Assembly (NCBI GenBank): GCA_026391655.1 | Contig: JAPLDR010000066.1 | Coordinates: 1 to 48,513, forward strand | Reading direction: 5' to 3' | DNA length: 48,513 nucleotides | Origin: Bacteroidia bacterium | GTDB taxonomy: Bacteria > Bacteroidota > Bacteroidia > Bacteroidales > Prolixibacteraceae | In this document: one piece after another, positions 15,075 through 23,662 of the stretch | Layout of the letters: every line of letters starts with the position of its first letter | Numbering within the stretch: position 1 is the stretch's first letter | Notes under the pieces: generated by a model | What the model saw: the letters and a program-made list of their open reading frames with translations, nothing else | Database searches by the model: none | Told to the model about the DNA's origin: nothing | Made by a program: the position numbers and the translations under genes

Positions 15075-15773
15075 TTATAGGGGAATATCACTAGATGAAA
15101 CGCTGATTGCCTGTAAATAATCGTATGCTGTTGTTTCGAACAATAATCCTGTCAATTCAAATGTATAGGTTCCTGTACCACTTGATGTTACTGTATTGAT
15201 GGGGAAGGCTAATCTTAGGCTTGATTTCAACGGACTGCTTGCATCTGAAAAGGCAGGCTGATAGTAAACCTGAGTCGTACCCTTCATAATTTTTAACTGA
15301 TAAGCGTGTGTACTGGTAATTGCGTCCCATTTAATGTAGACGGAATCTCCATTAGCTGTTTTAGCCAGCGCAGTAATATTAGCCGGAAGAATAGCAGAAG
15401 AGGAGAGCGAATTGGTGTAAATTTTTTCTTCGCCATCATTAAATTTCACGGTGTAAGTGTATGTGCCTGCCACAGGTTGAGTGGCAGAATAATCAGTGGC
15501 TGCAGGTTCATTAAAAAATGAATAACCCGCATTCTCGAAATTTTGCAACAGTATTGTCGAACCACCAGGCGATGTTACACTTACTGTTGACATTTTGTTA
15601 TATGAAAACACAGAATGCACTGTTGTATAAACAGTTACTCCCTGAGTATTTTTAATTGTTTTTAAGAAAACATCAGCCGATGCCACATTTTCAACTTTTA
15701 CTTTTTCGCATCCCGACAAACCCAACATAATCGTAGCCACCAAGGCTAATAAATGTAATTTTTTCATCTTCAT
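15075..15773 (-). CDS. Lipoprotein of unknown function with an Ig/fibronectin-like domain
   Basis: A 232-residue protein with a lipoprotein signal (MKMKKLHLLALVATIMLGLS, then GC with the lipid-bearing cysteine at 22). The mature part has beta-rich sequence: a first domain (about 35-120) with TYTYTVKFNDGEE, and a second (about 128-232) that begins PANITALAKTANGDSVYIKW and reads like a fibronectin type III-like fold (SVYIKWDAITSTHAYQLKI). It probably sits on the cell surface or in the periplasm. Function is unknown. A second possible start is at 15767. Confidence 0.7.
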   Translation of the reverse strand: MKMKKLHLLALVATIMLGLSGCEKVKVENVASADVFLKTIKNTQGVTVYTTVHSVFSYNKMSTVSVTSPGGSTILLQNFENAGYSFFNEPAATDYSATQPVAGTYTYTVKFNDGEEKIYTNSLSSSAILPANITALAKTANGDSVYIKWDAITSTHAYQLKIMKGTTQVYYQPAFSDASSPLKSSLRLAFPINTVTSSGTGTYTFELTGLLFETTAYDYLQAISVSSSDIPL

Positions 15774-15847
15774 TAGTTTAATAAATAATTGTGCTTTTCA
15801 ATAGCATATACCGTTCAAATGTTGTTTTACCCTACTGAAATGCAAGG

Positions 15848-15855
15848 CAAAGTTA
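15848..15855 (-). promoter_or_regulatory. -7 promoter box (TAACTTTG) for the lipoprotein
   Basis: Exact consensus on the minus strand, 74 bases before the lipoprotein start. Confidence 0.45.
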
Positions 15856-15991
15856 ACCAAATCTATTTATTTACCTCATTTTAGGGCAAAGCAAAACAAC
15901 TTTATTAAGACGCCCCTTTGTTCATAACAGTTGCGTCGGGCATTCCGTTTACTTAAAACAGCACATCTATTTTTTGTACCGAATATTATAG

Positions 15992-15999
15992 TATCTTTG
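15992..15999 (+). promoter_or_regulatory. -7 promoter box (TATCTTTG) for rpsP
   Basis: Very good consensus match, 39 bases before the rpsP ATG; the leader after it contains ACGTAAAACGT, a small inverted repeat directly before the start codon. Confidence 0.65.
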
Positions 16000-16038
16000 C
16001 CCCGCAAATAAAAATTATAAATTTTAACGTAAAACGTT

Positions 16039-16584
16039 ATGTCAGTAAAGATTCGTTTGGCAAGGCATGGTCGGAAACAACATGCATATTACCACATTGT
16101 GGTAGCAAACAGCAGGTCGCCACGAGATGGCAGGTTTATTGAGAGGATTGGTTCTTACAATCCAAATTCTAATCCTGCCACCATCGATCTTGATTTTGAT
16201 AAAGCCATAGCATGGCTAAACACTGGTGCCCAGCCTACCGATACTTGTCGCACAATTTTGTCGCACAAGGGTGTAATGATGAAAAAACACCTTCTTGAAG
16301 GTGTTAAGAAAGGAGCTTTTGATCTTGCTGAAGCCGATAAAAGGTTCGATGCATGGATGAAAGAAAAAGAGAATGCGATTCAGGCGAAAAAGGATGGACT
16401 TACCGCTGGTTTCAACGAAGACATGAAAAAACGTCTTATAGCTGAAACAAAAGTCAATGAGGCTCGCCTTGCAGACATCGCGAAGAAAAATGCCGCTGCT
16501 GCCGCTGCTGCAATGGTAAAACCGGTTAAAGAGGCAGAAGCAGAAACAGAGGCTGAAGTAGCAGAACCAACTGAAGAAGCATAA
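16039..16584 (+). CDS. rpsP: 30S ribosomal protein S16, long Bacteroidota form
   Basis: A 181-residue S16. The ribosomal core is residues 1-80: [20 protein letters not shown], then [21 protein letters not shown]16 binds 16S rRNA and helps 30S assembly. The usual bacterial protein is about 80-90 residues; the extra 95 residues here are helical, Lys/Ala/Glu-rich, and end in an acidic repeat ([17 protein letters not shown]). Such tails are normal in Bacteroidota. A terminator and a new promoter separate it from rimM. Confidence 0.98.
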   Translation: MSVKIRLARHGRKQHAYYHIVVANSRSPRDGRFIERIGSYNPNSNPATIDLDFDKAIAWLNTGAQPTDTCRTILSHKGVMMKKHLLEGVKKGAFDLAEADKRFDAWMKEKENAIQAKKDGLTAGFNEDMKKRLIAETKVNEARLADIAKKNAAAAAAAMVKPVKEAEAETEAEVAEPTEEA

Positions 16585-16626
16585 AATTAAAACTTTCTTT
16601 GGACGTTTAGCTGAGAAAATTACAAA

Positions 16627-16660
16627 GGGCAATGGTTATTTTAACCATCGCCCTTTTTTT
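16627..16660 (+). terminator. Rho-independent terminator after rpsP
   Basis: GGGCAATGGTTA (16627-16638) pairs with TAACCATCGCCC (16642-16653) with one mismatch, and a run of seven T follows. Confidence 0.9.
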
Positions 16661-16661
16661 A

Positions 16662-16669
16662 TATCTTTG
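16662..16669 (+). promoter_or_regulatory. -7 promoter box (TATCTTTG) for rimM
   Basis: Directly after the T-run of the rpsP terminator and 23 bases before the rimM ATG. Confidence 0.55.
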
Positions 16670-16692
16670 TATTTTATTATTTGCATTTTGCT

Positions 16693-17232
16693 ATGATTCA
16701 AATAAATAAGAGTGAATGTGCAGAGGTTGGATATATTCAGAAGCCGCATGGACTCAAAGGCGAAGTCATTTTAATATTCAGCAAGGAGTTTAAAGAAACT
16801 GTTGAAGAGCTTGAATTTCTTTTCGTTGAAGTAGATGGTGGACTCGTTCCTTTTTTTATCGAAGATGAAGGATTAAACCTCAGAACCGACGAAAGTGCCA
16901 TTTGCAGACTTGAGTTTGTCGATTCGCTCACTAAAGCAAAGAATTTGATTGGATGCAAAGTCTATGTGTTTGATCATGAAATAATCGATTCTGAAGATCA
17001 GGGAACCGATTCAACTTTGATCGGTATGAGAGCTTTTGATGCAAAATTTGGTGATATTGGTCTGATCAGCCGTGTTGATGATTTTTCGGGCAATCTTGTA
17101 ATTACAGTTGATCATCCGCGTGCCGAAGTTATGATCCCCCTCTCGGATGAGATCATCACATCGATTGATGAAATTAAAAGGGAAATCCACTTAAGTTGCC
17201 CCAATGGATTAATCGAAGTATACCTTGAATAG
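16693..17232 (+). CDS. rimM: 16S rRNA processing protein RimM
   Basis: A 179-residue RimM. The N-terminal domain has VGYIQKPHGLKGEVILIFS, the family hallmark, and the PRC-barrel domain follows (about 95-170; LIGMRAFDAKFGDIGLISRV, then MIPLSDEIITSID). RimM helps 16S rRNA maturation and 30S assembly and binds S19. It lies next to rpsP as in many bacteria, although trmD and rplS do not follow here. A TTG 12 bases upstream is in frame but the ATG at 16693 fits the promoter and family better. Confidence 0.95.
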   Translation: MIQINKSECAEVGYIQKPHGLKGEVILIFSKEFKETVEELEFLFVEVDGGLVPFFIEDEGLNLRTDESAICRLEFVDSLTKAKNLIGCKVYVFDHEIIDSEDQGTDSTLIGMRAFDAKFGDIGLISRVDDFSGNLVITVDHPRAEVMIPLSDEIITSIDEIKREIHLSCPNGLIEVYLE

Positions 17233-17303
17233 AATATTTTTCTGATGATGCAACTTTCCTTCAACTTGAACGTCTTTTTTATTAAACATTTAATTCTACA
17301 GAT

Positions 17304-18008
17304 ATGAAGCCAAGATTTATTACATTAATTACGATTCTTGTTTTTGCCGGAACACAGTTACTTGTCGCCCAGACGAACCAAAAAAGAGAAATTCCAGCGT
17401 TCACTGAAATATCTTTGAGGATTGGAGCAAATGTCCATCTTAAACAAGGAAGTACTCAGTCAGTTGAAGTGTCAGGGAAGGAGACAACACTCGAAAAGCT
17501 AATTACAGAGGTGAATGATAGGAAGTTAGTGATCAGATATCCTAATGAATCCTGGTTCAGCAAATGGAATCCTGGTCCTGTCGACGTCTATGTAACTATT
17601 CCGCAAATTGATGGTCTGGCCATTTCAGGATCAGGAACAATCGTTTCGGACGGAAGAATTGAATCCAGAATTCTGGATTTAACCATTAGCGGAAGCGGCG
17701 ATATTAAACTCACCGATCTCAAAGGTGATAAGGTTTCGGCTACTATTTCCGGCTCAGGGAATATTCACCTTTTTGGCAAACAGAATGCTGCAGAACTTAA
17801 TGCGACCATTTCGGGTTCCGGAAATGTAAAAGCAATTGAATTCCCTGCTGATAATGTTGATGTGAAAATCTCCGGATCAGGAAATTGCTGGGTTAATTCG
17901 GTTAAAAAACTATTTGTTCGACTTGCAGGGTCTGGTAATGTTGTTTACAGGGGAAATCCTTCAATTGATTCAAGTGTTGCAGGCTCGGGAAAGGTGAAGG
18001 AAGAATAA
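17304..18008 (+). CDS. Head-GIN (DUF2807) domain secreted protein
   Basis: A 234-residue protein with a signal peptide ending near residue 22 (FAGTQLLVAQ). The mature part is one DUF2807/head-GIN domain, a right-handed beta-helix with repeated ISGSGN-type turns: AISGSGTIV, TISGSGDIK, TISGSGNIH, TISGSGNVK, KISGSGNCW, LAGSGNVVY and VAGSGKVKE, spaced about 18-22 residues apart. Such proteins are common in Bacteroidota and are thought to sit in the periplasm or on the surface; their role is unknown. Confidence 0.88.
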   Translation: MKPRFITLITILVFAGTQLLVAQTNQKREIPAFTEISLRIGANVHLKQGSTQSVEVSGKETTLEKLITEVNDRKLVIRYPNESWFSKWNPGPVDVYVTIPQIDGLAISGSGTIVSDGRIESRILDLTISGSGDIKLTDLKGDKVSATISGSGNIHLFGKQNAAELNATISGSGNVKAIEFPADNVDVKISGSGNCWVNSVKKLFVRLAGSGNVVYRGNPSIDSSVAGSGKVKEE

Positions 18009-18025
18009 AAGCGCTAATTTTTATA

Positions 18026-18601
18026 CTATTTCCGGATAATCTCAATTTGACCTCCCACACCAAGTTTTATAATACCTGAAGGGTTCGATCTGGTTAAGTC
18101 GTCCTGACGAAACTTGACAATATAATCAACCGATTTTTTTATTTCGTCATTGATTTCGACAAAATTCAAGGGAGATTTTTGTCCGCTGATATTGGCTGAA
18201 GTTGAAACCAGGGGTTTTCGGAATCTTTGGATCAATTGCTGTGTGAATGCTTCAGTTGTAATCCTGATCCCGACACTTCCATCTGGTGCTAATAAATTAG
18301 CTGCAAGATTTTTAGCTCCAGGGTAAATAATGGTCAGCGGGCTGTCAGCTACTTCAATTAGTTCCCATGCTATTTCGGGGACTTCAGCGATATAGGAGTT
18401 TAGTAAATTTGGATTCTCCATCAAAACAAGCATACTCTTTGTATCCTGCCGTTGCTTTATTTCATAGATACGTCTGACCGCCACGGGATTCGTGGCATCG
18501 CAACCGACTCCCCAAATGGTATCGGTGGGATAAAGGATGATTCCACCTGAACGAAGCACTTCGACTGCTTTTACTAGATCTTCTACAAAACTGGTATTCA
18601 T
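18026..18601 (-). CDS. tsaC: L-threonylcarbamoyladenylate synthase (Sua5/YrdC family)
   Basis: A 191-residue Sua5/YciO/YrdC-domain protein. It makes threonylcarbamoyl-AMP from threonine, bicarbonate and ATP for the t6A37 modification of ANN-reading tRNAs. ILYPTDTIWGVGCDATNP, YEIKQRQDTKSMLVLM (the KxR..K(S) nucleotide-binding region), and PLVSTSANISGQ are the family signatures. It overlaps the stop of the upstream glycosyltransferase by 4 bases (ATGA), so the two are translationally coupled. The C-terminal Sua5 domain is absent, as in short TsaC forms. Confidence 0.92.
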   Translation of the reverse strand: MNTSFVEDLVKAVEVLRSGGIILYPTDTIWGVGCDATNPVAVRRIYEIKQRQDTKSMLVLMENPNLLNSYIAEVPEIAWELIEVADSPLTIIYPGAKNLAANLLAPDGSVGIRITTEAFTQQLIQRFRKPLVSTSANISGQKSPLNFVEINDEIKKSVDYIVKFRQDDLTRSNPSGIIKLGVGGQIEIIRK

Positions 18602-19485
18602 GATTCTTTGAACACATTAAAATGTTTTTTCTCGAACGGACGGAATCCTAAAAAATTTTCAAGATAGTATAATAAAAAATGTCGGATGCTAAATTTTTTC
18701 TTTTTCGTGGAGAGATTAGGATACCAGTTAATTGCCTTAATCCTCGCTTGCATTACTTTAGGGTGGTACTCTCTGAATTGTTTCAGGCTATCAATATCTT
18801 TTTCGTAAGCAAACTCCTCAGATTCATGCTCTGTTGTTTTGATATGTTTTGAATTGCGTATCCTAATTGATTTTGATTCTTCTATTTTATCCTTCATCAG
18901 CTTTGGTGACCTTACCCATTCATAATGGTTCATCCCTCCGTCGATAAATACACCTGTCAATTTTTTGCCATTTTCCCAGTGAAAACCCTGAGCATTATAC
19001 CACGATCTGATCCCCTTATTATTCCTGACTATTCGAATTTCGCTCTTGGACCAGCGTCTCGAATCGCCATAGTAGTCAAAAGTGCCATAAAAGTGAGTAT
19101 AGTTCATAATTAGTCCATCTATTTCTTTGACATCAAGGTACTTTTTCATCGAAAGCATGATCCCGGGTAAGAACTTTTCATGCACCACTTCATCACCATG
19201 AATATAGAAACACCAATCGTATTCGGCAGGAATGGCATCAAAAGCTTTATTGGTTTCAGATGTCAGTATCTTACTTCGTTCGCGTAATGATAGATTCCAA
19301 ACAGTATCAATGATTTCAATTTTTTTGGAATCAATCGATTCGATCAACGCCCTGGTGCCGTCATCGCAATCGCCAACAGCCACAATAAATTTATTACAGG
19401 CCGGCAAAATCGAAGCAATAGCCTCAACTACAGGATAATCGAATTTAACTGCGTTTCTAATGAAACAAAACCCACAAACTTTCAT
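18598..19485 (-). CDS. Glycosyltransferase family 2-like protein
   Basis: A 295-residue protein with a GT-A-like first half: CGFCFIRNAVKFDYPVVEAI, IVAVGDCDDGTRALI, then YDWCFYIHGDEVVHE, where HGDE takes the place of the DxD metal site. Family members transfer sugars from nucleotide-sugar donors to cell-surface or other acceptors. The second half (180-295) is Lys/His/Arg-rich and reads like the acceptor domain. There are no membrane spans. It lies 32 bases after lysA and overlaps tsaC. The acceptor cannot be inferred. Confidence 0.8.
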   Translation of the reverse strand: MKVCGFCFIRNAVKFDYPVVEAIASILPACNKFIVAVGDCDDGTRALIESIDSKKIEIIDTVWNLSLRERSKILTSETNKAFDAIPAEYDWCFYIHGDEVVHEKFLPGIMLSMKKYLDVKEIDGLIMNYTHFYGTFDYYGDSRRWSKSEIRIVRNNKGIRSWYNAQGFHWENGKKLTGVFIDGGMNHYEWVRSPKLMKDKIEESKSIRIRNSKHIKTTEHESEEFAYEKDIDSLKQFREYHPKVMQARIKAINWYPNLSTKKKKFSIRHFLLYYLENFLGFRPFEKKHFNVFKES

Positions 19486-19517
19486 ATTTTTATTTTATTT
19501 CCTCGATTGTATGTGAT

Positions 19518-20783
19518 TTATACTTTAAATCCGGGTATTCCGTTGAAATCAACTGTAATAAAATAATCTTCGAGTGTTTCAGCTCTTCTTATCTGAACGA
19601 CTTCTCCATCCTGACGAAGCAGTAATTCTGAAGAACGAAGTTTTCCGTTATAATTAAATCCCATGGAATGTCCGTGGGCACCTGTGTCATGAATAACTAC
19701 AATATCACCAGCGGCTAATTTTGGTAATACCCTGTTAATAGCGAATTTGTCATTGTTTTCGCACAATGATCCTGTCACATCGTACATGATCTTTGTTGCA
19801 GCCTCTTCCTTACCAGGAACGGATATGTGATGATAGGAACCATAAAGCGCCGGTCTCATGAGATTGGCCATAGATGCATCAAGTCCGGCATATTTTTTAT
19901 AGGTATTTTTGATGTGGAGCACCTTGCTTACCAAATAGCCGAAAGGTCCGGTTATGGCTCGTCCGGATTCGAAGTAAAGCTTAATGGGATTCAGATCATT
20001 ACTGAGGATATATTTTTCGTAATTATACCTGATTCCTTCGCTCATCTTTTCCAGATCAACCTCCACCTGATCGGGTTTGTAGGGAATTCCAATACCTCCG
20101 CCAAGATTGGCAAATTCGAAGGTGATATTTAATTTTTTCGAAAGATCAGCAATCAGTTCGAAGAGAATTTGAGCCGTTCCCGCAAAGTAGTCTGAGTCGA
20201 GTTCATTGGATGCCACCATTGTGTGAATTCCAAAACGTTTTACACCTTTGTCAATTAGCAATTGGTAACCTTCGAAAAGCTGGCTTCTGGTAAAGCCGTA
20301 TTTCGCCTCTTCAGGATGTCCGATAATTGCATTCCCCTCTTTTAATGAGCCGGGGTTATAACGGCAACAGACGAGTTCAGGCAGGCCAATATTTTCGTCA
20401 AGATATTGTATATGGGTGATATCGTCAAGGTTGATAATTGCTCCCAATTCGATGGCTTTCTTGTACTCTTCTAAAGGTGTATCGTTCGAAGTGAACATGA
20501 TCTCTTCACCCCGCATTCCGATTCTTTCAGCCAGCTCAAGTTCTGCGATTGAACTACAATCGATTCCAAAACCTTCACTACGAAGGATTTTCATCAGATA
20601 TGGATTAGGGGCAGCTTTAATTGCGTAATACTCTTTAAAACCTTCATTCCATGCAAATGCCTTTACAAACCTTTTGGCATATGTTCGAATCCCTTTTTCG
20701 TCATAGATATGGAATGGAGTTGGATATTTTTCAATGATTTTTTCTAATACTTCTTTGGTAAAAGGAAGTTTCTTTTCAGTCAT
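19518..20783 (-). CDS. lysA: Diaminopimelate decarboxylase (LysA-type PLP enzyme)
   Basis: A 421-residue fold-type III PLP decarboxylase, the last step of lysine synthesis from meso-diaminopimelate. K56 in YYAIKAAPNPYL carries PLP; FANLGGGIGIPY binds its phosphate; FESGRAITGPFGYLV holds the conserved EPGR-like segment as ESGR; and TGSLCENNDKFAINR holds the active-site Cys from the partner subunit. HTMVAS replaces the usual HIGS motif, so it belongs to a divergent branch common in Bacteroidota, and substrate specificity could differ. It is first in an operon with the glycosyltransferase and tsaC. Confidence 0.88.
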   Translation of the reverse strand: MTEKKLPFTKEVLEKIIEKYPTPFHIYDEKGIRTYAKRFVKAFAWNEGFKEYYAIKAAPNPYLMKILRSEGFGIDCSSIAELELAERIGMRGEEIMFTSNDTPLEEYKKAIELGAIINLDDITHIQYLDENIGLPELVCCRYNPGSLKEGNAIIGHPEEAKYGFTRSQLFEGYQLLIDKGVKRFGIHTMVASNELDSDYFAGTAQILFELIADLSKKLNITFEFANLGGGIGIPYKPDQVEVDLEKMSEGIRYNYEKYILSNDLNPIKLYFESGRAITGPFGYLVSKVLHIKNTYKKYAGLDASMANLMRPALYGSYHHISVPGKEEAATKIMYDVTGSLCENNDKFAINRVLPKLAAGDIVVIHDTGAHGHSMGFNYNGKLRSSELLLRQDGEVVQIRRAETLEDYFITVDFNGIPGFKV

Positions 20784-20805
20784 ATTTTTTAAAATTAAAG
20801 CGCTG

Positions 20806-20813
20806 CAAATTTA
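20806..20813 (-). promoter_or_regulatory. -7 promoter box (TAAATTTG) for lysA
   Basis: Exact consensus on the minus strand, 22 bases before the lysA start. Confidence 0.55.
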
Positions 20814-20883
20814 GGAAAAATAAGGATATCATGCATTCAATATCAGAAACCAGTTACCAATTAAGACTACGGTCAAGCAAGAA

Positions 20884-20906
20884 AGGCCGGAATTTGTATC
20901 CGGCCT
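20884..20906 (-). terminator. Terminator after the DUF4136 gene
   Basis: AGGCCGGA (20884-20891) pairs perfectly with TCCGGCCT (20899-20906), a G+C-rich stem in an A+T-rich gap. On the minus strand it is followed by TTTCTTGC, a weak T-run. Confidence 0.65.
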
Positions 20907-20931
20907 GTTTCATTGACAAACAATCTTTGAG

Positions 20932-21456
20932 TTATTGCGGGAAATTCTTAAAAATCATCGCTACTACACTGTTTATTTTATCTTCCCTGGTTTCGGTACG
21001 CGGATTTACCAATCCTTCAGCAACACCTTCCCAGATCATTTTCTTTTCCTGTACATCAATCAAATCGATGAAAAGAGTCCCTTCAATCGACTTATTCACA
21101 TCGACATAAGTACTGGAAGATCCAAAACCCCGATAATACATACCTCCATTATAAAAGGTATTCGCCGTCGCTGAATATTTGGTCTTTCCTTTTACAAAAG
21201 CATTGACCAGAACATCGGGCGTTGTTGAGATCTGAAAACCTTTTGCCTGCATCTCTTTGCTGATGGCATCTTTCAACCTGCGACGGTTTAGATCATTCAA
21301 AGTCACCTTGTCTACCTCTTTGCTGAAATTAAATGTTTTGTATTTCGAAAAATCAGCTTTTCGGTCGTAGTCGGTACTCACTTTAATGCTGGCACATCCG
21401 ACCATAAAAATCATAAGCATTGCTGGCAAAATTAATTTTAAGAAATTAGTTTTCAT
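20932..21456 (-). CDS. DUF4136-domain lipoprotein
   Basis: A 174-residue lipoprotein: signal MKTNFLKLILPAMLMIFMVG with the lipid-bearing Cys21 (GCASI). The DUF4136 domain fills the mature protein: STDYDRKADFSKYKTFNF at the start, RRRLKDAISKEMQAKGFQI in the middle, and GTLFIDLIDVQEKKMIWEG near the end. The family is common in Bacteroidota and proteobacteria, with unknown function. It lies 40 bases downstream of the large secreted protein on the same strand. Confidence 0.9.
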   Translation of the reverse strand: MKTNFLKLILPAMLMIFMVGCASIKVSTDYDRKADFSKYKTFNFSKEVDKVTLNDLNRRRLKDAISKEMQAKGFQISTTPDVLVNAFVKGKTKYSATANTFYNGGMYYRGFGSSSTYVDVNKSIEGTLFIDLIDVQEKKMIWEGVAEGLVNPRTETREDKINSVVAMIFKNFPQ

Positions 21457-21496
21457 GATATTAAAATTATTAATTAAACATTTATTTTTTGACTAA

Positions 21497-23383
21497 TCAA
21501 TTTCCACGTCCTGGATTTCTGCTTCCTGACTGCCTGCTCGCAGCTTTGGCTTCGCGTCGTTGTTCTCTTCGAGATGGTTGAACATTTACCGAATTCACTT
21601 CTCTTCTGCCCGAGGCAGATGATCTTGCAGGTTGAGAATTGGATCTTTCTGCCCGTACAGCAGGAGCAGAAGTTTTGCTTCTTTCCTGTTGGACTGCTGA
21701 CTGTTGTTGCTCGGCGGCTCGATTTACTACAGGTGCTGATGAAGTCTGCCGGCGGGTTGTTGATGCAGGAACATTCTCTTTAATCCTGTTGACATTTGCA
21801 TCATTGGAACGTGGATTTTCATTGTTACCTGGATTTGCAAAGGTCCCTTTTCTCGATCTTCCTGTTGGGGTTCCTTCAGGAGTAGTGATCGTTGGAGTTG
21901 CTCTTCTGCGAATAGTACCACTGCCGGTTTCTGAACCTCTGCGGTTGTAAGAACCTTCTGACCTGCCTGGATTAATTGTATTATAAGCTCTCCGGTTTAC
22001 AGAATTTTCCGCACTGCCGGAATTATTCTGCTCAGTTCCCCTTCTGTTGACAACTCCACCAGTTGTCCCGGAACTTCTTTGTGCATTCCCATTTCGGTAC
22101 AGGTTTTCGTTGCCCCGTCGATTGACAGTTCCGCTTCTGTTTGCTCCTGATTCCATCGCATTTGGCCGACGGACTATATTATTACCCCTCTGATGGTCAA
22201 TTCTTTCAAGATTTGAATTATTTACCCTTGGGTTGTTGATTACATTCGCTTCAATTGATCTGTAGAATCCGTTACGCGGCACTGAACGTTGCGAGTTGCG
22301 ATAACGATTCATGAAATGATTTTCGTAATAGCTGTAATAATTATAAGAAAGATGTGGAAACAATGACGGATGATAATACGTTTGCCAGTGCATGAAATGG
22401 TATGATGGAAGTCCGACAAAAACGATATTTCCAAAATGATTTCTGTAAAAACCTGTGTGATAATAAAAAGGACGTGGCCGCCAGTAAGGATCTGAATACC
22501 AGTACGGATACCCAAACCAGTATGGATAACTATTGATCAGGTTCACCTCTACGATCGGATCCGATGAACCGTCAAGGTACCTTGTTTCATTATTTTCTCT
22601 TGCAAATCTCTCGGATGCTGCAAGCATTTCGTTGTATGCTTCCGGATCATTCTCTATCTGATTCTTATAGGCATTTAAATCTTCTTTGTTCTGTTCGGCA
22701 AGTTCCTGAGAAATTCGTTCGAGATTACGCACGACCCATTCAGGATCTTCGCTGTAAACTGTACCAAGAAGCGAAGTAAAGTCCTTATCTTCAACCAGAA
22801 CAGAAACAATCTCGGGATATGCCAGTAAAGCATTTACACTTTCACGGGTCTCTGTATTGTAGGGCTCTAGATACGCCTGAAATGCCCTGTCAATTTCGTT
22901 GTTTAGCTGATCGATACGAAGAAGAACATCGAAATACGTGCGTGCATAATTGTTGGTTGTCGCATGAATATCTTCGGGGTAATTCGACACAATTTGAGCT
23001 ACTTCCGCAGAGGAGGGTTTTCCATTACTTACGAGATCGGTGATCAGGTTCGGGTACCGGGCCATCTCATAAAATGCGGCCTGTGCATCGCGGTCGTAGT
23101 CATTGATAATTGCCCTAAACTGATTTTGCGATCTTTTTTGCAACTCTTCAACTTTTTTTAGCACTTCAGGTGTCTGTACGACCTGAAGAATATGGTTTTG
23201 TATTTTTTGGTCATATCCGGCAATAGCATCGATTGTAGTACGATCTTCTTCAATCATTTGCAATAATGTGTTTTTGTTTTCCAACTGAGCATTACTTTGT
23301 AATGAAAGTCCCAGTGTAATCGCTGTGATAATCCATGTCAGTAGATTTATTCTGACCAGATTATGATATTTAGAAGTTTTCAT
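21497..23383 (-). CDS. Large secreted protein with Tyr/Trp-rich middle and Arg/Asn/Ser-rich tail
   Basis: A 628-residue protein that I recognise only as a type found in Bacteroidota. Residues 1-32 are a signal peptide ending SNAQ. About 33-265 are helical, with repeated patterns such as YPNLITDLV, YPEIVSVLV and YPEDIHATT, which may be internal repeats. About 280-360 are Tyr/Trp/Pro/His-rich (NSYPYWFGYPYWYSDPYW). About 370-628 are low-complexity and basic (repeats of VNRRG, RNGN, SGTxxR), probably disordered. The three parts suggest an exported structural or surface protein. Function is unknown. Confidence 0.75.
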   Translation of the reverse strand: MKTSKYHNLVRINLLTWIITAITLGLSLQSNAQLENKNTLLQMIEEDRTTIDAIAGYDQKIQNHILQVVQTPEVLKKVEELQKRSQNQFRAIINDYDRDAQAAFYEMARYPNLITDLVSNGKPSSAEVAQIVSNYPEDIHATTNNYARTYFDVLLRIDQLNNEIDRAFQAYLEPYNTETRESVNALLAYPEIVSVLVEDKDFTSLLGTVYSEDPEWVVRNLERISQELAEQNKEDLNAYKNQIENDPEAYNEMLAASERFARENNETRYLDGSSDPIVEVNLINSYPYWFGYPYWYSDPYWRPRPFYYHTGFYRNHFGNIVFVGLPSYHFMHWQTYYHPSLFPHLSYNYYSYYENHFMNRYRNSQRSVPRNGFYRSIEANVINNPRVNNSNLERIDHQRGNNIVRRPNAMESGANRSGTVNRRGNENLYRNGNAQRSSGTTGGVVNRRGTEQNNSGSAENSVNRRAYNTINPGRSEGSYNRRGSETGSGTIRRRATPTITTPEGTPTGRSRKGTFANPGNNENPRSNDANVNRIKENVPASTTRRQTSSAPVVNRAAEQQQSAVQQERSKTSAPAVRAERSNSQPARSSASGRREVNSVNVQPSRREQRREAKAASRQSGSRNPGRGN

Positions 23384-23591
23384 GACTTGCGATTTTGTTT
23401 ATACACTTAATTGCAAACAAAAATTCTGCCAGAAATGAAATTTTCCGGTCGGTTTACTTTTTATTTTTGATGTTTTAAAACCGTTTAAATGGCAAATAAT
23501 TGAAATGTAGATAAATGGTGACGAAATGTTGATGCACGGATATTTTTCACCGAACGAAATTTCAAATGAATCTGTTTCAAATGAATTGTCC

Positions 23592-23619
23592 GTAGAGACG
23601 TTGCATGCAGCGTCTCTAC
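23592..23619. repeat. 28-base palindromic repeat (GTAGAGACG...CGTCTCTAC)
   Basis: GTAGAGACG (23592-23600) and CGTCTCTAC (23611-23619) flank TTGCATGCAG, giving a nearly perfect palindrome with one T/G mismatch. A T-rich run follows on the plus strand. The sequence matches a widely dispersed hairpin repeat of Bacteroidota and cyanobacteria as I remember it. It is just upstream of the mfd promoter. Confidence 0.75.
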
Positions 23620-23629
23620 AATTTTTTCG

Positions 23630-23637
23630 TAATTTTG
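23630..23637 (+). promoter_or_regulatory. -7 promoter box (TAATTTTG) for mfd
   Basis: Exact consensus, 25 bases before the TTG start codon of mfd; this supports that unusual start. Confidence 0.55.
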
Positions 23638-23662
23638 CCCGGTCGTCTGAAATATATAGACT

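Noticed and set aside
21639-21950. Open frames antisense to the basic tail of the large secreted protein
   Set aside because: They come from the low-complexity codon pattern of the real gene and have no signals of their own.
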